Below, piece after piece: positions 7,681 to 15,760 of a stretch of 23,671 bases of DNA; the stretch's first letter is position 1; the number at the start of each line of letters is the position of its first letter. Source of the DNA: Planctomycetota bacterium. GTDB taxonomy: Bacteria; Planctomycetota; Brocadiia; Brocadiales; Brocadiaceae. The notes beneath the pieces are model-generated. The model was given only the letters and a program-made list of their open reading frames with translations, made no database searches and was not told the DNA's origin. The DNA lies in NCBI GenBank assembly GCA_023261465.1, contig JAHFOW010000020.1, forward strand, positions 1 through 23,671, given 5' to 3'. The position numbers and the translations under genes are program-made.

Positions 7681-9186
7681 ATGCAAGAGAAATTGAATGA
7701 GTTAAAAAGGCGATTGGCTGAAATAAGCGATCTTCATAATGCAGCGGCGGTACTTGGATGGGATCAACAAACCTACATGCCCCCGGGCGGCGCTATGGCG
7801 CGTGGTCATCAACTTGCCACATTAAGCCACATTGCACACGAAAAGTTTATTGATGATACAATCGGTTGTCTCCTGGAAGAACTCCGGGACTATGGCAGGA
7901 GTTTGCCGTACGACTCTGACGATGCAAGCATCATCCGGGTAACAAAACGCGATTATGATAAGGCTCGCCGTGTGCCACCTCAACTTGTTTCTGAAATTAC
8001 CACTGCCACTACCCAGGCCTTCGAAGTCTGGCGAAAGGCAAAGGAGGAATCCCGGTTCTCTGATTTTGCACCCCATCTTCAACGGGTTTTCGACCTGAAA
8101 AAACGTTATGCTGAATGTCTGGGTTACACCGATCGCATATATGATCCTCTCCTCGACGATTACGAACCGGACATGAAAACATCACAGGTGGAATCCATCT
8201 TTGCATATATCAAAAAAGAAATCGTTCCACTCGTTCATGCCATTTCATCAAAATTGAATGCGGTGGATAATTCCTTTTTATATCAGCCCTTTGATGAACA
8301 GAAACAATGGGATATCAGTATTGAAGCGGCCCGGTTGATTGGCTATGAATTTGAGCGGGGACGTCAGGACCGCGCACCACATCCCTTCACGACGTCCTTT
8401 TCAATAGATGATGTGAGGATTACCACACGTTTTATGCATGATTATTTCCCGGCCGGATTTTTTGCAACCATCCATGAGACCGGCCATGCGCTTTACAACC
8501 AGGGTCTACGCCACGAACTTGAGCGGACATCTCTTGCTGAAGGCGCATCGCTTGGTATTCACGAATCGCAATCACGCATGTGGGAGAACCTTGTAGGACG
8601 CAGCCGTTCCTTTTGGAAATTGTTCATGCCGCGTATGCAGGCAGCCTTTCCTGAACAATTCAGGCACGTAACTGCCGAACAGATGTACCGTGGGGTGAAC
8701 CGCGTCCAGCCATCCTTTATTCGCGTGGAGGCAGATGAGGTCACATACAATTTACACATTATGCTCCGTTTCGAATTGGAGAATGCGCTGCTCGAAGGGC
8801 GCATACACGTGAATGATCTGCCGGAAGCGTGGAACGTCAAGATGCGGGAATATCTTGGTATAACACCGCCGGACGACTCGCACGGTGTGCTTCAGGATGT
8901 GCATTGGTCACACGGCAGTTTTGGCTATTTTCCGACATATTTACTGGGCAACATTTTTGCCGCTCAATTATTCGATCAGATTAAAAAAGACATCCCGGAT
9001 ATCGACCCATGCTTTGAGAAAGGTAATTTTCAACCGCTCCTTGATTGGCTCAGGACACATCTGCACACCCACGGCCGCAAGTTTACCCTGGATGAACTGT
9101 CGAAAAAAATTGCAGGAGAATCCTTGCAGACACGCCCCTTCATTACATATCTGAAGAACAAATACAGCGAAATTTATGGTTTATAA
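7681..9186 (+). CDS. M32-family (Taq-type) metallocarboxypeptidase
   Basis: 501 residues, the normal length for this family. These zinc or cobalt enzymes remove C-terminal amino acids from peptides in the cytoplasm. The signature motifs are all present: DVRITT (a DxRxT match), HETGH at 265-269 with the two metal His and catalytic Glu266, HESQSR at 294-299 with the third metal ligand Glu295 (26 residues after His269, as in the Pyrococcus enzyme), DEVTYNLH, and the C-terminal GVLQDVHWSHGSFGYFPTY stretch. There is no signal peptide. ATG 7681 has GGAGG at 7672-7676. The gene stands alone between the Kdp operon and a convergent minus-strand block, so context does not suggest a special substrate. 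Confidence 0.96.
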   Translation: MQEKLNELKRRLAEISDLHNAAAVLGWDQQTYMPPGGAMARGHQLATLSHIAHEKFIDDTIGCLLEELRDYGRSLPYDSDDASIIRVTKRDYDKARRVPPQLVSEITTATTQAFEVWRKAKEESRFSDFAPHLQRVFDLKKRYAECLGYTDRIYDPLLDDYEPDMKTSQVESIFAYIKKEIVPLVHAISSKLNAVDNSFLYQPFDEQKQWDISIEAARLIGYEFERGRQDRAPHPFTTSFSIDDVRITTRFMHDYFPAGFFATIHETGHALYNQGLRHELERTSLAEGASLGIHESQSRMWENLVGRSRSFWKLFMPRMQAAFPEQFRHVTAEQMYRGVNRVQPSFIRVEADEVTYNLHIMLRFELENALLEGRIHVNDLPEAWNVKMREYLGITPPDDSHGVLQDVHWSHGSFGYFPTYLLGNIFAAQLFDQIKKDIPDIDPCFEKGNFQPLLDWLRTHLHTHGRKFTLDELSKKIAGESLQTRPFITYLKNKYSEIYGL

Positions 9187-9232
9187 ATAAATATTTCATG
9201 ACATGTTATACAAGGAAGTTCAAACTTGCCAT

Positions 9233-9279
9233 AAAGACACGTAGACACGGAGTATTTTGGGTGTCTTTGTGTCTACGTG
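9233..9279. repeat. Long inverted repeat between convergent genes
   Basis: CACGTAGACAC (9238-9248) is an exact inverse of GTGTCTACGTG (9269-9279), and AAAGACAC (9233-9240) is an exact inverse of GTGTCTTT (9261-9268), giving two alternative pairings. It lies between the stops of the carboxypeptidase and the DUF1326-like gene and could end transcription from both sides, though no T-run is present. The AAAGACAC / GTAGACACGG wording resembles dispersed intergenic repeats of some genomes, which I cannot check here. Confidence 0.55.
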
Positions 9280-9308
9280 ATTAAAGCCGCGCAGGTCTAA
9301 TTATTAAA

Positions 9309-9941
9309 TTACTCAAATATACCTTTGCTTTCCATGTGATCATTAAAATATGAATTACCGCCTTTGAGTTCGAATTTCCTTTCTCCATCGCTGAGGCTGC
9401 CTGAAACTGTCCTACCTTGCATAAAAACAGGATTCAATTTATTTTTGGTATTTGCGTGTGTAACGGGGGTTTTATTGTCTCCTCCGAGAACCGGTTCAGT
9501 GGTAAGATGCAGTATCTTACCACCGTCGACCTTTAGCGTATAGTTGCCATGTTCACCTGAGAATTCAATTTTTACTACACTCGTTGACTCGATTTTCCCG
9601 AACGAACTAAATATGCCTTTTGCAAACTCAGTGGCTGCATCTTTTTGTTTGTCATTCTCTGCATTTACATAAATGCGCACCCATGAACCTGGAACAAGTG
9701 CATAAGCGATTTTTGCCCCTCCTAAATCGGTCTTCATAAAGCTCCCGCCATTCAGTAATATTGCGCCAACGCCGTAACAACCTTTTTCCAAACCTGTCAG
9801 TTCACAGGGGCACGGCGCGTTGCAACTGCAACCTTCAACAAAGGTGCCTTTCACACTCCACTTCTCACCAGCAACGACATTTTCAATCCTGAACAGTGCA
9901 AAGACAACCAATACTATAAAAATAAAATATTTTGTACGCAT
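9309..9941 (-). CDS. Exported DUF1326-like cysteine-motif protein
   Basis: 210 residues with an N-terminal signal peptide (about 1-24, likely cleaved after Val-Val-Ala). The mature protein opens with a dense cysteine motif, GCSCNAPCPCE (Cys38, Cys40, Cys44, Cys46), plus Cys55. This matches the N-terminal signature of the DUF1326 family, whose function is unknown; the cysteines suggest metal binding or a redox role. The rest is a beta-rich domain ending in a Tyr-Phe-Asn-Asp-His stretch. The start at 9941 has AGGAGG (9947-9952). It follows the dioxygenase-like gene by 35 bp on the same strand, and both are exported, so they are probably co-transcribed and may act together outside the cytoplasm. 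Confidence 0.8.
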   Translation of the reverse strand: MRTKYFIFIVLVVFALFRIENVVAGEKWSVKGTFVEGCSCNAPCPCELTGLEKGCYGVGAILLNGGSFMKTDLGGAKIAYALVPGSWVRIYVNAENDKQKDAATEFAKGIFSSFGKIESTSVVKIEFSGEHGNYTLKVDGGKILHLTTEPVLGGDNKTPVTHANTKNKLNPVFMQGRTVSGSLSDGERKFELKGGNSYFNDHMESKGIFE

Positions 9942-9976
9942 AAAGGCCTCCTATAAGTAATCAGATTATAAAACAA

Positions 9977-10504
9977 TTATTGTATTCGTTCTTCAAAGAT
10001 AAGGATAAGATTAAATTCACCATTCGTTTGTCCACTCGCAGGATAATACTGTGTGATCAACGTTTTATAGCCTTGAGCGGTAACTTTTATGTGAATGTGC
10101 GAAGGTCTGCTGCTGTAACGCGGGGGAAAGTTGCTTTCAAATGTATAGACGCCGAGCTTGGCGGAGAATATTGTTGCGCGATGGTCGTCGTCGTATTTCC
10201 CATCAGGGCCTGCTAACCAGAACTCAATTCTTGCCCTCTCAATAGGTGAACAGTCACTACTTGATCTGACCGTACCAGTTAAGACATGGCCTTTTCCAAC
10301 ACTTGTTCGTTCCGGTGCATTTGGTGTATAAAAAGGTCCCAGTTCATCTGAAGGGGTAGGGGTGCAATGAGCTTGCTTAGTTACTTCTCCTGCTTGTGCT
10401 AATGTCGTATCTAATAAGGGTATTTTTCTCTGAGTACTTTCCATGCCAAAAAAGCACGAAAAAAGAAGATATAAAACTAAAAATAGCAATGATATTTTAC
10501 GCAT
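9977..10504 (-). CDS. Exported intradiol ring-cleavage dioxygenase-like protein
   Basis: 175 residues, starting with a hydrophobic signal. The Leu-Phe-Ser-Cys at 14-17 could be an imperfect lipobox, so a lipoprotein is possible. The mature part is a single intradiol-dioxygenase-like beta domain, with GPFYTP at 56-61 and the four expected non-haem iron ligands in place: Tyr104 (DGKYDD), Tyr130 (PPRYSS), His136 and His138 (SHIHIK). Classical members oxidatively open catechol rings; short exported members have poorly known substrates. The N-terminal dimerisation helices of cytoplasmic catechol dioxygenases are absent. ATG 10504 has AGGAGG (10511-10516). It is the first gene of a probable pair with the DUF1326-like gene. 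Confidence 0.85.
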   Translation of the reverse strand: MRKISLLFLVLYLLFSCFFGMESTQRKIPLLDTTLAQAGEVTKQAHCTPTPSDELGPFYTPNAPERTSVGKGHVLTGTVRSSSDCSPIERARIEFWLAGPDGKYDDDHRATIFSAKLGVYTFESNFPPRYSSRPSHIHIKVTAQGYKTLITQYYPASGQTNGEFNLILIFEERIQ

Positions 10505-10630
10505 GCTGTTCCTCCTTCTTTTTTGAATTATTTCTCAATAAGTCATTTGGTAAAATAAGATACAGGTAATTAACGAACCTTCTTCTATTTCTTTCAGAGA
10601 TGGTTATCCACAAAGCACTTTTTTCTTTTT

Positions 10631-12280
10631 TTATGCCTTCATGCTAATTTTCTGTGCCAACATGCTGGTCAAATGTTGCAACGCCGGTGAATAATCGTGG
10701 CGGCCGAGGCGGACATCCAGAATGCAGAAACTCCCGGTATGTTTACGCGAAGCCTCCAATGCATCCTCAAGCTGCTCTTCTGTCTCAACAATAAATCCCT
10801 TGCCCGTTCCGAGAATTTCTGGTATGCGACTGTATTGCCACACGCAAAGATCATTGAAAGAACCGTCCAACATGGGACGCTCCGTTCCGTAACCCCCATT
10901 ATTCAGAACAATGACGATCGGGTTTAAATTAAATCGGGCAACGGTAGCGAGTTCCATGCCGGTCATTTGGAAAGCGCCGTCGCCGACCAGCACCAACGGC
11001 CGTAGTTTCGGGCTTGCCAATTGAATGCCAATACTGGCGGGCACGGCAAATCCCATAGAGGTATAATATGCCGGAGAATGGAACTCAATGGCGCTATGAA
11101 TGGACAATTCAGATGCTGCTGCAAACAAGGCGTCTCCTGTATCGGCGATAACCACAATCGTATCATCCAGGAAGGCATTTAGTCGCTGAAACAATCGCTT
11201 GGTCGTGATCTGTTTTCCTGTAACCGGATAAAATTGTGAGGATATTTCCGGGTGAGGAATACGGTCAGGTTCTCTTCTGCGAATGTTTGCCTTGAGGAGT
11301 CCGTAAATAAAATCGTGCACGTGGACACCCTCATAGGTGTGGTAGCGGATGGAGGTTTTTTCACTGGTAACATAAATTGAACGCCCCTTCTCAATATTTG
11401 CGGTGAAGATACCCAGATCGGTTTCCGTCAGGAATGTGCCAAGGAGAATCAAACAATCGCTGGACTCAACATACGCCCTGACATCCTCATGACATATCGC
11501 CCCTTCGTAGACGCCAAGATAACGAGGATGGCGCTCTGTAATAACAGATTTGCTGAGGAGGGTAGATGCCACGGGAATGTTGGTCGTATCAATGAATTGA
11601 AGTAAGGCGTCCCGCAATCCAAACCTGTTCAATTCCACACCGGCGATGATAACCGGTTTTTGAGCCGCATTGATTAAATCCTCTGCTTCACGGAGCGCTT
11701 CCTGAAGTACATGGGGATCGCTCGTTTCACGGTACATGGGAGACATTTGGCGTGGAACGATTTGCATGGAAACCATATCACGGGGTATTTCGATGTATAC
11801 AGGTCGTTTATAGCGCACCGCAGCAGTAAGGACACGGTCTATCTCCTGAAATGCGGTTTCCGGATTGTTTAACACGGTCGTGGCTACCGTAAGCTGTTCG
11901 AACACCTTAAGCTGTGTATCAAAATCACGGACCTTGTGATGCAACAACGGATTTTTTATTCGTTCATTGGTACCCGGCGATCCGCTAATGATAATTACGG
12001 GCGATTGTTCTGCGAAGGCTTGTGCCGTGGTATTGGCAATTTTAAGCCCCCCGACACAATAAGTAACACACACTACGCCCAGACCCCGCATACGGGCATA
12101 AGCATCAGCGGCGAAACCTGCCCCCTGTTCATCGCAGGTATTGATGACCTTTAACTTACTGTTCTCTAAATCGTGGAAGAATCTGAGTACATAATCTCCG
12201 GGAACTCCAAAGACATGCCGCACTCCATACGCGTAAAGCTGTTGAATAAGATAATCGCTAATAGTTTGCACCGTCCCCAT
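10631..12280 (-). CDS. Thiamine-diphosphate 2-oxoacid decarboxylase (pyruvate/indolepyruvate decarboxylase type)
   Basis: 549 residues from ATG 12280, which has GGGGA just upstream. A TTG ten codons earlier is less likely. The family decarboxylates a 2-oxoacid such as pyruvate, phenylpyruvate or indolepyruvate to an aldehyde. The catalytic set of Zymomonas PDC is retained: Asp29 (PGDY), Glu51 (CDEQG), the His114-His115 pair (LLHHKV) and Glu457 (YGTERP). The ThDP/Mg motif is GDGAFQMTG from 433 to NN at 450-451. The HH pair separates it from acetolactate synthase and benzoylformate-type relatives. It lies 227 bp downstream of an alcohol dehydrogenase on the same strand, so aldehyde to alcohol reduction is the natural next step. 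The preferred substrate cannot be read from the sequence. Confidence 0.9.
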   Translation of the reverse strand: MGTVQTISDYLIQQLYAYGVRHVFGVPGDYVLRFFHDLENSKLKVINTCDEQGAGFAADAYARMRGLGVVCVTYCVGGLKIANTTAQAFAEQSPVIIISGSPGTNERIKNPLLHHKVRDFDTQLKVFEQLTVATTVLNNPETAFQEIDRVLTAAVRYKRPVYIEIPRDMVSMQIVPRQMSPMYRETSDPHVLQEALREAEDLINAAQKPVIIAGVELNRFGLRDALLQFIDTTNIPVASTLLSKSVITERHPRYLGVYEGAICHEDVRAYVESSDCLILLGTFLTETDLGIFTANIEKGRSIYVTSEKTSIRYHTYEGVHVHDFIYGLLKANIRRREPDRIPHPEISSQFYPVTGKQITTKRLFQRLNAFLDDTIVVIADTGDALFAAASELSIHSAIEFHSPAYYTSMGFAVPASIGIQLASPKLRPLVLVGDGAFQMTGMELATVARFNLNPIVIVLNNGGYGTERPMLDGSFNDLCVWQYSRIPEILGTGKGFIVETEEQLEDALEASRKHTGSFCILDVRLGRHDYSPALQHLTSMLAQKISMKA

Positions 12281-12350
12281 AAAGATCCCCTTTTTAAGTT
12301 GGTAGATCAACCGTCCCGGTTGACCAAATCAAAAGCAACAAGCGGATACA

Positions 12351-12371
12351 GGACAAGCGAGGCGCTTGTCC
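12351..12371. repeat. Perfect 9-bp stem palindrome between adh and the decarboxylase gene
   Basis: GGACAAGCG, the spacer AGG, then CGCTTGTCC. The GC-rich stem stands out from the AT-rich surroundings. No T-run follows on either strand, so it is not a classic intrinsic terminator. It lies in the leader of the decarboxylase gene and may be a dispersed repeat unit or an mRNA structure. Confidence 0.6.
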
Positions 12372-12431
12372 TACCAACACCGCCTTAAAAACCGTATGAA
12401 TAAAATGAAAATTCCTATGCAATTAAATTAG

Positions 12432-12458
12432 GTTTTGTTTTACACGGCAAAACAAAAC
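12432..12458. terminator. AT-rich hairpin downstream of the alcohol dehydrogenase
   Basis: GTTTTGTTTT and AAAACAAAAC form a perfect 10-bp inverted repeat around a 7-base loop, about 50 bp past the dehydrogenase stop on the minus strand. The stem is weak and no clean T-run follows, so termination is only possible. Confidence 0.35.
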
Positions 12459-12507
12459 GACTCTGCAATAATATTGAAATCAGGTATAAACATAAAACAC
12501 ACTTCAA

Positions 12508-13560
12508 TTACCAGGAGGTTATTATATTAAAACCAACTGTGGCAAAGTTCGTCATGAGCGATAAGATTTCGCCTGCCTTTTCTACGGGAACAGTATTGGT
12601 TACCAACCGTTTTGGCTGCAACTTTCCACTGGCTACTAATGCCAACAAGCCAGGATAACTCGTAACCGGACAGCCAAAGCTGCCTTTAAACGTTATCTCC
12701 CCAAGAACCATAGCGTCTACCGGCAGGGGAATCACACCCTTTTCCTGCTGACCCGTCAGTCCAACCTGAATATGCCGGCCGCCTTTCCGTAAAGAAAGGA
12801 GCGCAGGCAAGGCTGTCTGTTCAGAACCAAGCGCATCTATGGTTATGTCGGCGCCGCCATTGGTGACCTCTTTTACTGCTTCAACAAGATTTTTTTCTGC
12901 GGCGTTGATTATTACTGACGCTCCCTCTTTTTTAGCCATGTCCAATTTTTTATTATTGTTACTAACTGCAATTACCTGTGCCCCAAGGGCAGATGCAATT
13001 TGTACTGCTGAAAGACCAACACCACCGATACCAAACACTACCACCCACTCGCCCGGGCACATTTTTGCCTGATCAACCACGCCGTGATACGCGGTCATAT
13101 AACGACACCCTATGGCGGCAGCGCTTAAGAAATCCACCTCATTTGGTAATCGCACCAGATTCATGGTTGCCTCCGGCACGCGTACCAAACGACCGTAACC
13201 GCCATTGAAGTTTACACCAACTACGCCATGGACCAAACAGAGATTAGAATATCCACTATAACAGTATTTACAATGTCCACAGGACATATGGAAAGGCACA
13301 GCAACCCGATCCCCGGATTTAAAATTATAAACTTCAGAACCAACGGATTCAACCACACCGCCAAACTCATGCCCCATTACCAGAGGTAAGTGCACATCTA
13401 TACCAACCCATCGCCAATCACCTTGCCATAGATGCCAATCACTGCGGCAGATGCCACATCCTTCTACTCGGATGACAGCGTCTTTAGGCCCCGGGGTAGG
13501 ATCAGACAATATTTGTACTTCAAGGGGTTCGCGAAATCGTTTCATTACGGCAGCTTTCAT
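12508..13560 (-). CDS. Zinc-dependent medium-chain alcohol dehydrogenase
   Basis: 350 residues from ATG 13560, giving the usual Met-Lys-Ala-Ala-Val opening. An upstream in-frame ATG at 13578 would add six residues, but it sits on the GGAGG (13571-13575) that could serve 13560 at a long 10-11 nt spacing, so the start is not certain. Catalytic zinc residues Cys38 (GCGICRSD) and His64-Glu65 (GHEFGG) and the four structural-zinc cysteines (94, 97, 100, 108) are present. The NAD(P) Rossmann motif GIGGVG follows. It interconverts alcohols and aldehydes. Placed before a 2-oxoacid decarboxylase on the same strand, it probably reduces the aldehyde that enzyme makes. Confidence 0.92.
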   Translation of the reverse strand: MKAAVMKRFREPLEVQILSDPTPGPKDAVIRVEGCGICRSDWHLWQGDWRWVGIDVHLPLVMGHEFGGVVESVGSEVYNFKSGDRVAVPFHMSCGHCKYCYSGYSNLCLVHGVVGVNFNGGYGRLVRVPEATMNLVRLPNEVDFLSAAAIGCRYMTAYHGVVDQAKMCPGEWVVVFGIGGVGLSAVQIASALGAQVIAVSNNNKKLDMAKKEGASVIINAAEKNLVEAVKEVTNGGADITIDALGSEQTALPALLSLRKGGRHIQVGLTGQQEKGVIPLPVDAMVLGEITFKGSFGCPVTSYPGLLALVASGKLQPKRLVTNTVPVEKAGEILSLMTNFATVGFNIITSW

Positions 13561-13695
13561 GATAGTACGCACCTCCATCCACTTGTTTTAACGAGCACAA
13601 AGAATCACTAAAATATTTACCTGCAATAGATACTTTGGATATGGTGAACAAGAAAAAATGAATCGGCCAGAATACCCAAAAAGGGCATGATTCGT

Positions 13696-13724
13696 TTGAC
13701 ACACATATTATATTATGATATTAT
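13696..13724 (+). promoter_or_regulatory. Strong sigma70-like promoter for hemC
   Basis: TTGACA (13696-13701, perfect) and TATTAT (13719-13724, 5 of 6) are separated by 17 bp. Transcription would begin near 13731, giving a leader of about 75 nt before hemC. It lies in the intergenic region shared with the divergent alcohol dehydrogenase. Confidence 0.65.
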
Positions 13725-13806
13725 AAATTTACAAAATATATCCTCGATAAATAAATACAAGAGCCGATATTTTTTATATTTTATCAAAGAATGGAGAAAA
13801 TAATCA

Positions 13807-14763
13807 TTGGTCAGGGAAAAAAGAGTCATCGTTGGCTCCAGAGGCAGTAAGCTTGCATTAACTCAGACAAATTGGGTTATATCAGAACTCAAACGGTTTA
13901 ATCCCGAGTTTGAATTCCTCATCGAAAAGATTTCGACAAAGGGTGACAAAATTACCGATGTCCCCCTGTCGCGTTTGGGTGGGACGGGCTTATTTACCAA
14001 GGAACTCGAGGTTGCTCTAATTAAGGAAAAAATCGATATAGCTGTTCACAGCGCAAAGGACGTCCCAACGGAAATACATGAGGGCTTGATGATAGGCGCA
14101 ACGCCCAAGCGTGAAGATCCGCACGATGTCCTCATCAGCAGTAATAACGCCACTCTTGAGAAATTAGCAGACGGTGCACGTATCGGCACAAGCAGTCTTC
14201 GCAGAAAGGCGCAATTGCTTGCTTTCAGGCCAGATTTTAAGATATTAGACCTGCGAGGCAATCTTGATACCCGGATCAAAAAAATTGATGCAGATGATAT
14301 GGAGGCAATTATTGTGGCCCACGCCGGACTGATCAGGATGGGTTATACAGGGACAATCAGCCAGATCATTCCGTTTGATATCATGCTTCCGGCAGTTGGG
14401 CAGGGCTCTCTCTGTATCGAAATCCGTAAAAATGACGAGCTGATCAAAAAAATTGTTTCACATATTGACGACCGGCAGACGAAAATAGCCGTAGATTGTG
14501 AACGGGCGCTCCTGGCAAAACTTCAGGGTGGATGCCAGGTACCCATTGGCGCATACGCAGAGGTTCAAGGAAACACGGTGTCCATCGAAGCAATTATATC
14601 TACGCTCGATGGCGACCATGCTATACGGGATAAACATAGCGGCCCAATCAAACAAGCGGCTAAAATAGGAGAAGAACTAGCCCAGAGAATGTTGGAAAGT
14701 GGTGGTGAGAAGATTTTACATGAAATTAGGATAAAATTTTTAGACCGCGTTGATCATATTTGA
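13807..14763 (+). CDS. hemC: Hydroxymethylbilane synthase (porphobilinogen deaminase)
   Basis: 318 residues, the normal size. It polymerises four porphobilinogens to hydroxymethylbilane in haem and corrinoid synthesis, in the cytoplasm. Visible signatures are GSRGSKLALTQ at the N-terminus, HSAKDVPTE at 81-89 with catalytic Asp85, GTSSLRRKAQL, LDLRGNLDTRI, and GGCQVPIGAYAE with Cys243, which carries the dipyrromethane cofactor. The start is TTG 13807: no in-frame ATG lies near the conserved N-terminus, and GGAG at 13793-13796 is suitably placed. The gene appears to stand alone with its own promoter and converges on cutA. Confidence 0.96.
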   Translation: MVREKRVIVGSRGSKLALTQTNWVISELKRFNPEFEFLIEKISTKGDKITDVPLSRLGGTGLFTKELEVALIKEKIDIAVHSAKDVPTEIHEGLMIGATPKREDPHDVLISSNNATLEKLADGARIGTSSLRRKAQLLAFRPDFKILDLRGNLDTRIKKIDADDMEAIIVAHAGLIRMGYTGTISQIIPFDIMLPAVGQGSLCIEIRKNDELIKKIVSHIDDRQTKIAVDCERALLAKLQGGCQVPIGAYAEVQGNTVSIEAIISTLDGDHAIRDKHSGPIKQAAKIGEELAQRMLESGGEKILHEIRIKFLDRVDHI

Positions 14764-14846
14764 TGTTAGGGGTATCCAAATTACGTACGATCTGGCAGTG
14801 TTTATCTCTATCGCCCAAAAAACTTTGCTTTATTAAATAATGATTG

Positions 14847-15170
14847 TTATTTTCCAGAGGTCTCTTTTATTACCCAATCCAAATAAGATTTTGATGCCCC
14901 TGTAATTGGAACAGCAATGATTTCAGGCAGTTCATAGCTATGGAGTTGTTTGATGCGTTTTTCCACAGTGTTGAATTTATCTTCACATGTCTTTGTTAAC
15001 ATAAGTACCTCATGTTCGACACATAATTTTCCCTGCCACTTAAAAATAGATTCTATGGGTTGGATAATATTACAGCAGGCAACGAGCCCTTCTTCCACTA
15101 AGACTTGTCCAATCCTCCTGGCTTCGTCTATAGATTTTGCAGTAGTAAAAATAATAATCACTTCACTCAT
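14847..15170 (-). CDS. cutA: CutA1-family divalent-cation tolerance protein
   Basis: 107 residues, the normal length for this small trimeric cytoplasmic protein linked to tolerance of copper and other divalent cations; its exact role is unsettled. Typical features are the N-terminal Ile-Ile-Ile-Phe-Thr-Thr strand, EEGLVACCNI, the Phe-Lys-Trp-Gln-Gly-Lys loop, a Glu-rich segment, and LHSYELPEIIAVPI near the C-terminus. The start is ATG 15170. The ribosome binding site is weak, as only T-rich sequence precedes it. Its 155 bp upstream region contains a large imperfect palindrome. Confidence 0.95.
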   Translation of the reverse strand: MSEVIIIFTTAKSIDEARRIGQVLVEEGLVACCNIIQPIESIFKWQGKLCVEHEVLMLTKTCEDKFNTVEKRIKQLHSYELPEIIAVPITGASKSYLDWVIKETSGK

Positions 15171-15192
15171 GCGTAAAAAACCGTCACTTATT

Positions 15193-15292
15193 CATCACAG
15201 ATAAGCAGAACCATAAGAACTGAATCTATCAGGTTTATTTTCAAAGCTTCGCATGTGCTTACTTTCTCAACTTCAGTTCACTCTCTGTGATG
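15193..15292. repeat. Nested inverted repeats upstream of cutA
   Basis: Outer arms CATCACAGA (15193-15201) and TCTGTGATG (15284-15292) are exact inverses, as are inner arms GAACTGAA (15217-15224) and TTCAGTTC (15272-15279). The arms could form one roughly 100-nt imperfect hairpin. It lies between cutA and the end of the TPR operon. It may be a structured leader, a terminator region or a decayed small mobile element; no coding sequence is inside. Confidence 0.5.
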
Positions 15293-15325
15293 GAGTTAAT
15301 ATTCTCTCCGATGTGTTATCAGAAA

Positions 15326-15757
15326 TTACCTTTTCAGTTCTCTTTCAATAGACTGCCTGTCACACATGCCACCGTATCTTTGTAAGATGAATTCAATGTT
15401 CCTGCTGTCCTCTTCATCTCGTGTTACATAGACCAAAGAACAACGACACCCCTTCTTGCTTTTACAGTGTTTGAGTGGCGGCCTTAACTCGGAGAGCATT
15501 TTGTGGTGTGGAAGCAGATGTCGCCCATCTATTGCCCTGCATGCATCACAACTATCGCCGTCTTTCGTTGCGGAATAATAGACATATGCTATTTCTTTTA
15601 CGTGTACAACTGGCGTATCAGCATTGTCTTCTTTTTTCTTCTTTTCGTATTTCTTTCGGTCTTGAGATGTATTTTTTTTCTTCGCCTGCTTTAAACTATT
15701 TTTTATTAAGTAGTAAACAATATATGCAGCGATTAAAAATACAAGAAAACGGGTCAT
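15326..15757 (-). CDS. Membrane-anchored cysteine-rich protein, function unknown
   Basis: 143 residues. One N-terminal TM helix (about 4-19) is followed by a strongly basic Lys-rich linker (22-43) and a compact domain with Cys70-x2-Cys73, Asp77-Gly78, His80, His84, His85, Pro-Pro at 93-94, His97-Cys98 and Cys104-Arg-Cys106, plus Cys132. The CxxC ... DG ... PP ... CRC spacing recalls the C-terminal motif of phage head-morphogenesis (Mu F / SPP1 gp7) proteins, where it looks like a metal site, but nothing else here is phage-like. It is the last gene of a three-gene unit, starting 3 bp after the preceding stop, so it is probably translationally linked. I cannot assign a function. Confidence 0.65.
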   Translation of the reverse strand: MTRFLVFLIAAYIVYYLIKNSLKQAKKKNTSQDRKKYEKKKKEDNADTPVVHVKEIAYVYYSATKDGDSCDACRAIDGRHLLPHHKMLSELRPPLKHCKSKKGCRCSLVYVTRDEEDSRNIEFILQRYGGMCDRQSIERELKR

Positions 15758-15760
15758 TGA

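Noticed and set aside
12281..12310. Earlier TTG start for the decarboxylase
   Set aside because: ATG 12280 has GGGGA upstream and gives the usual N-terminus of the family.
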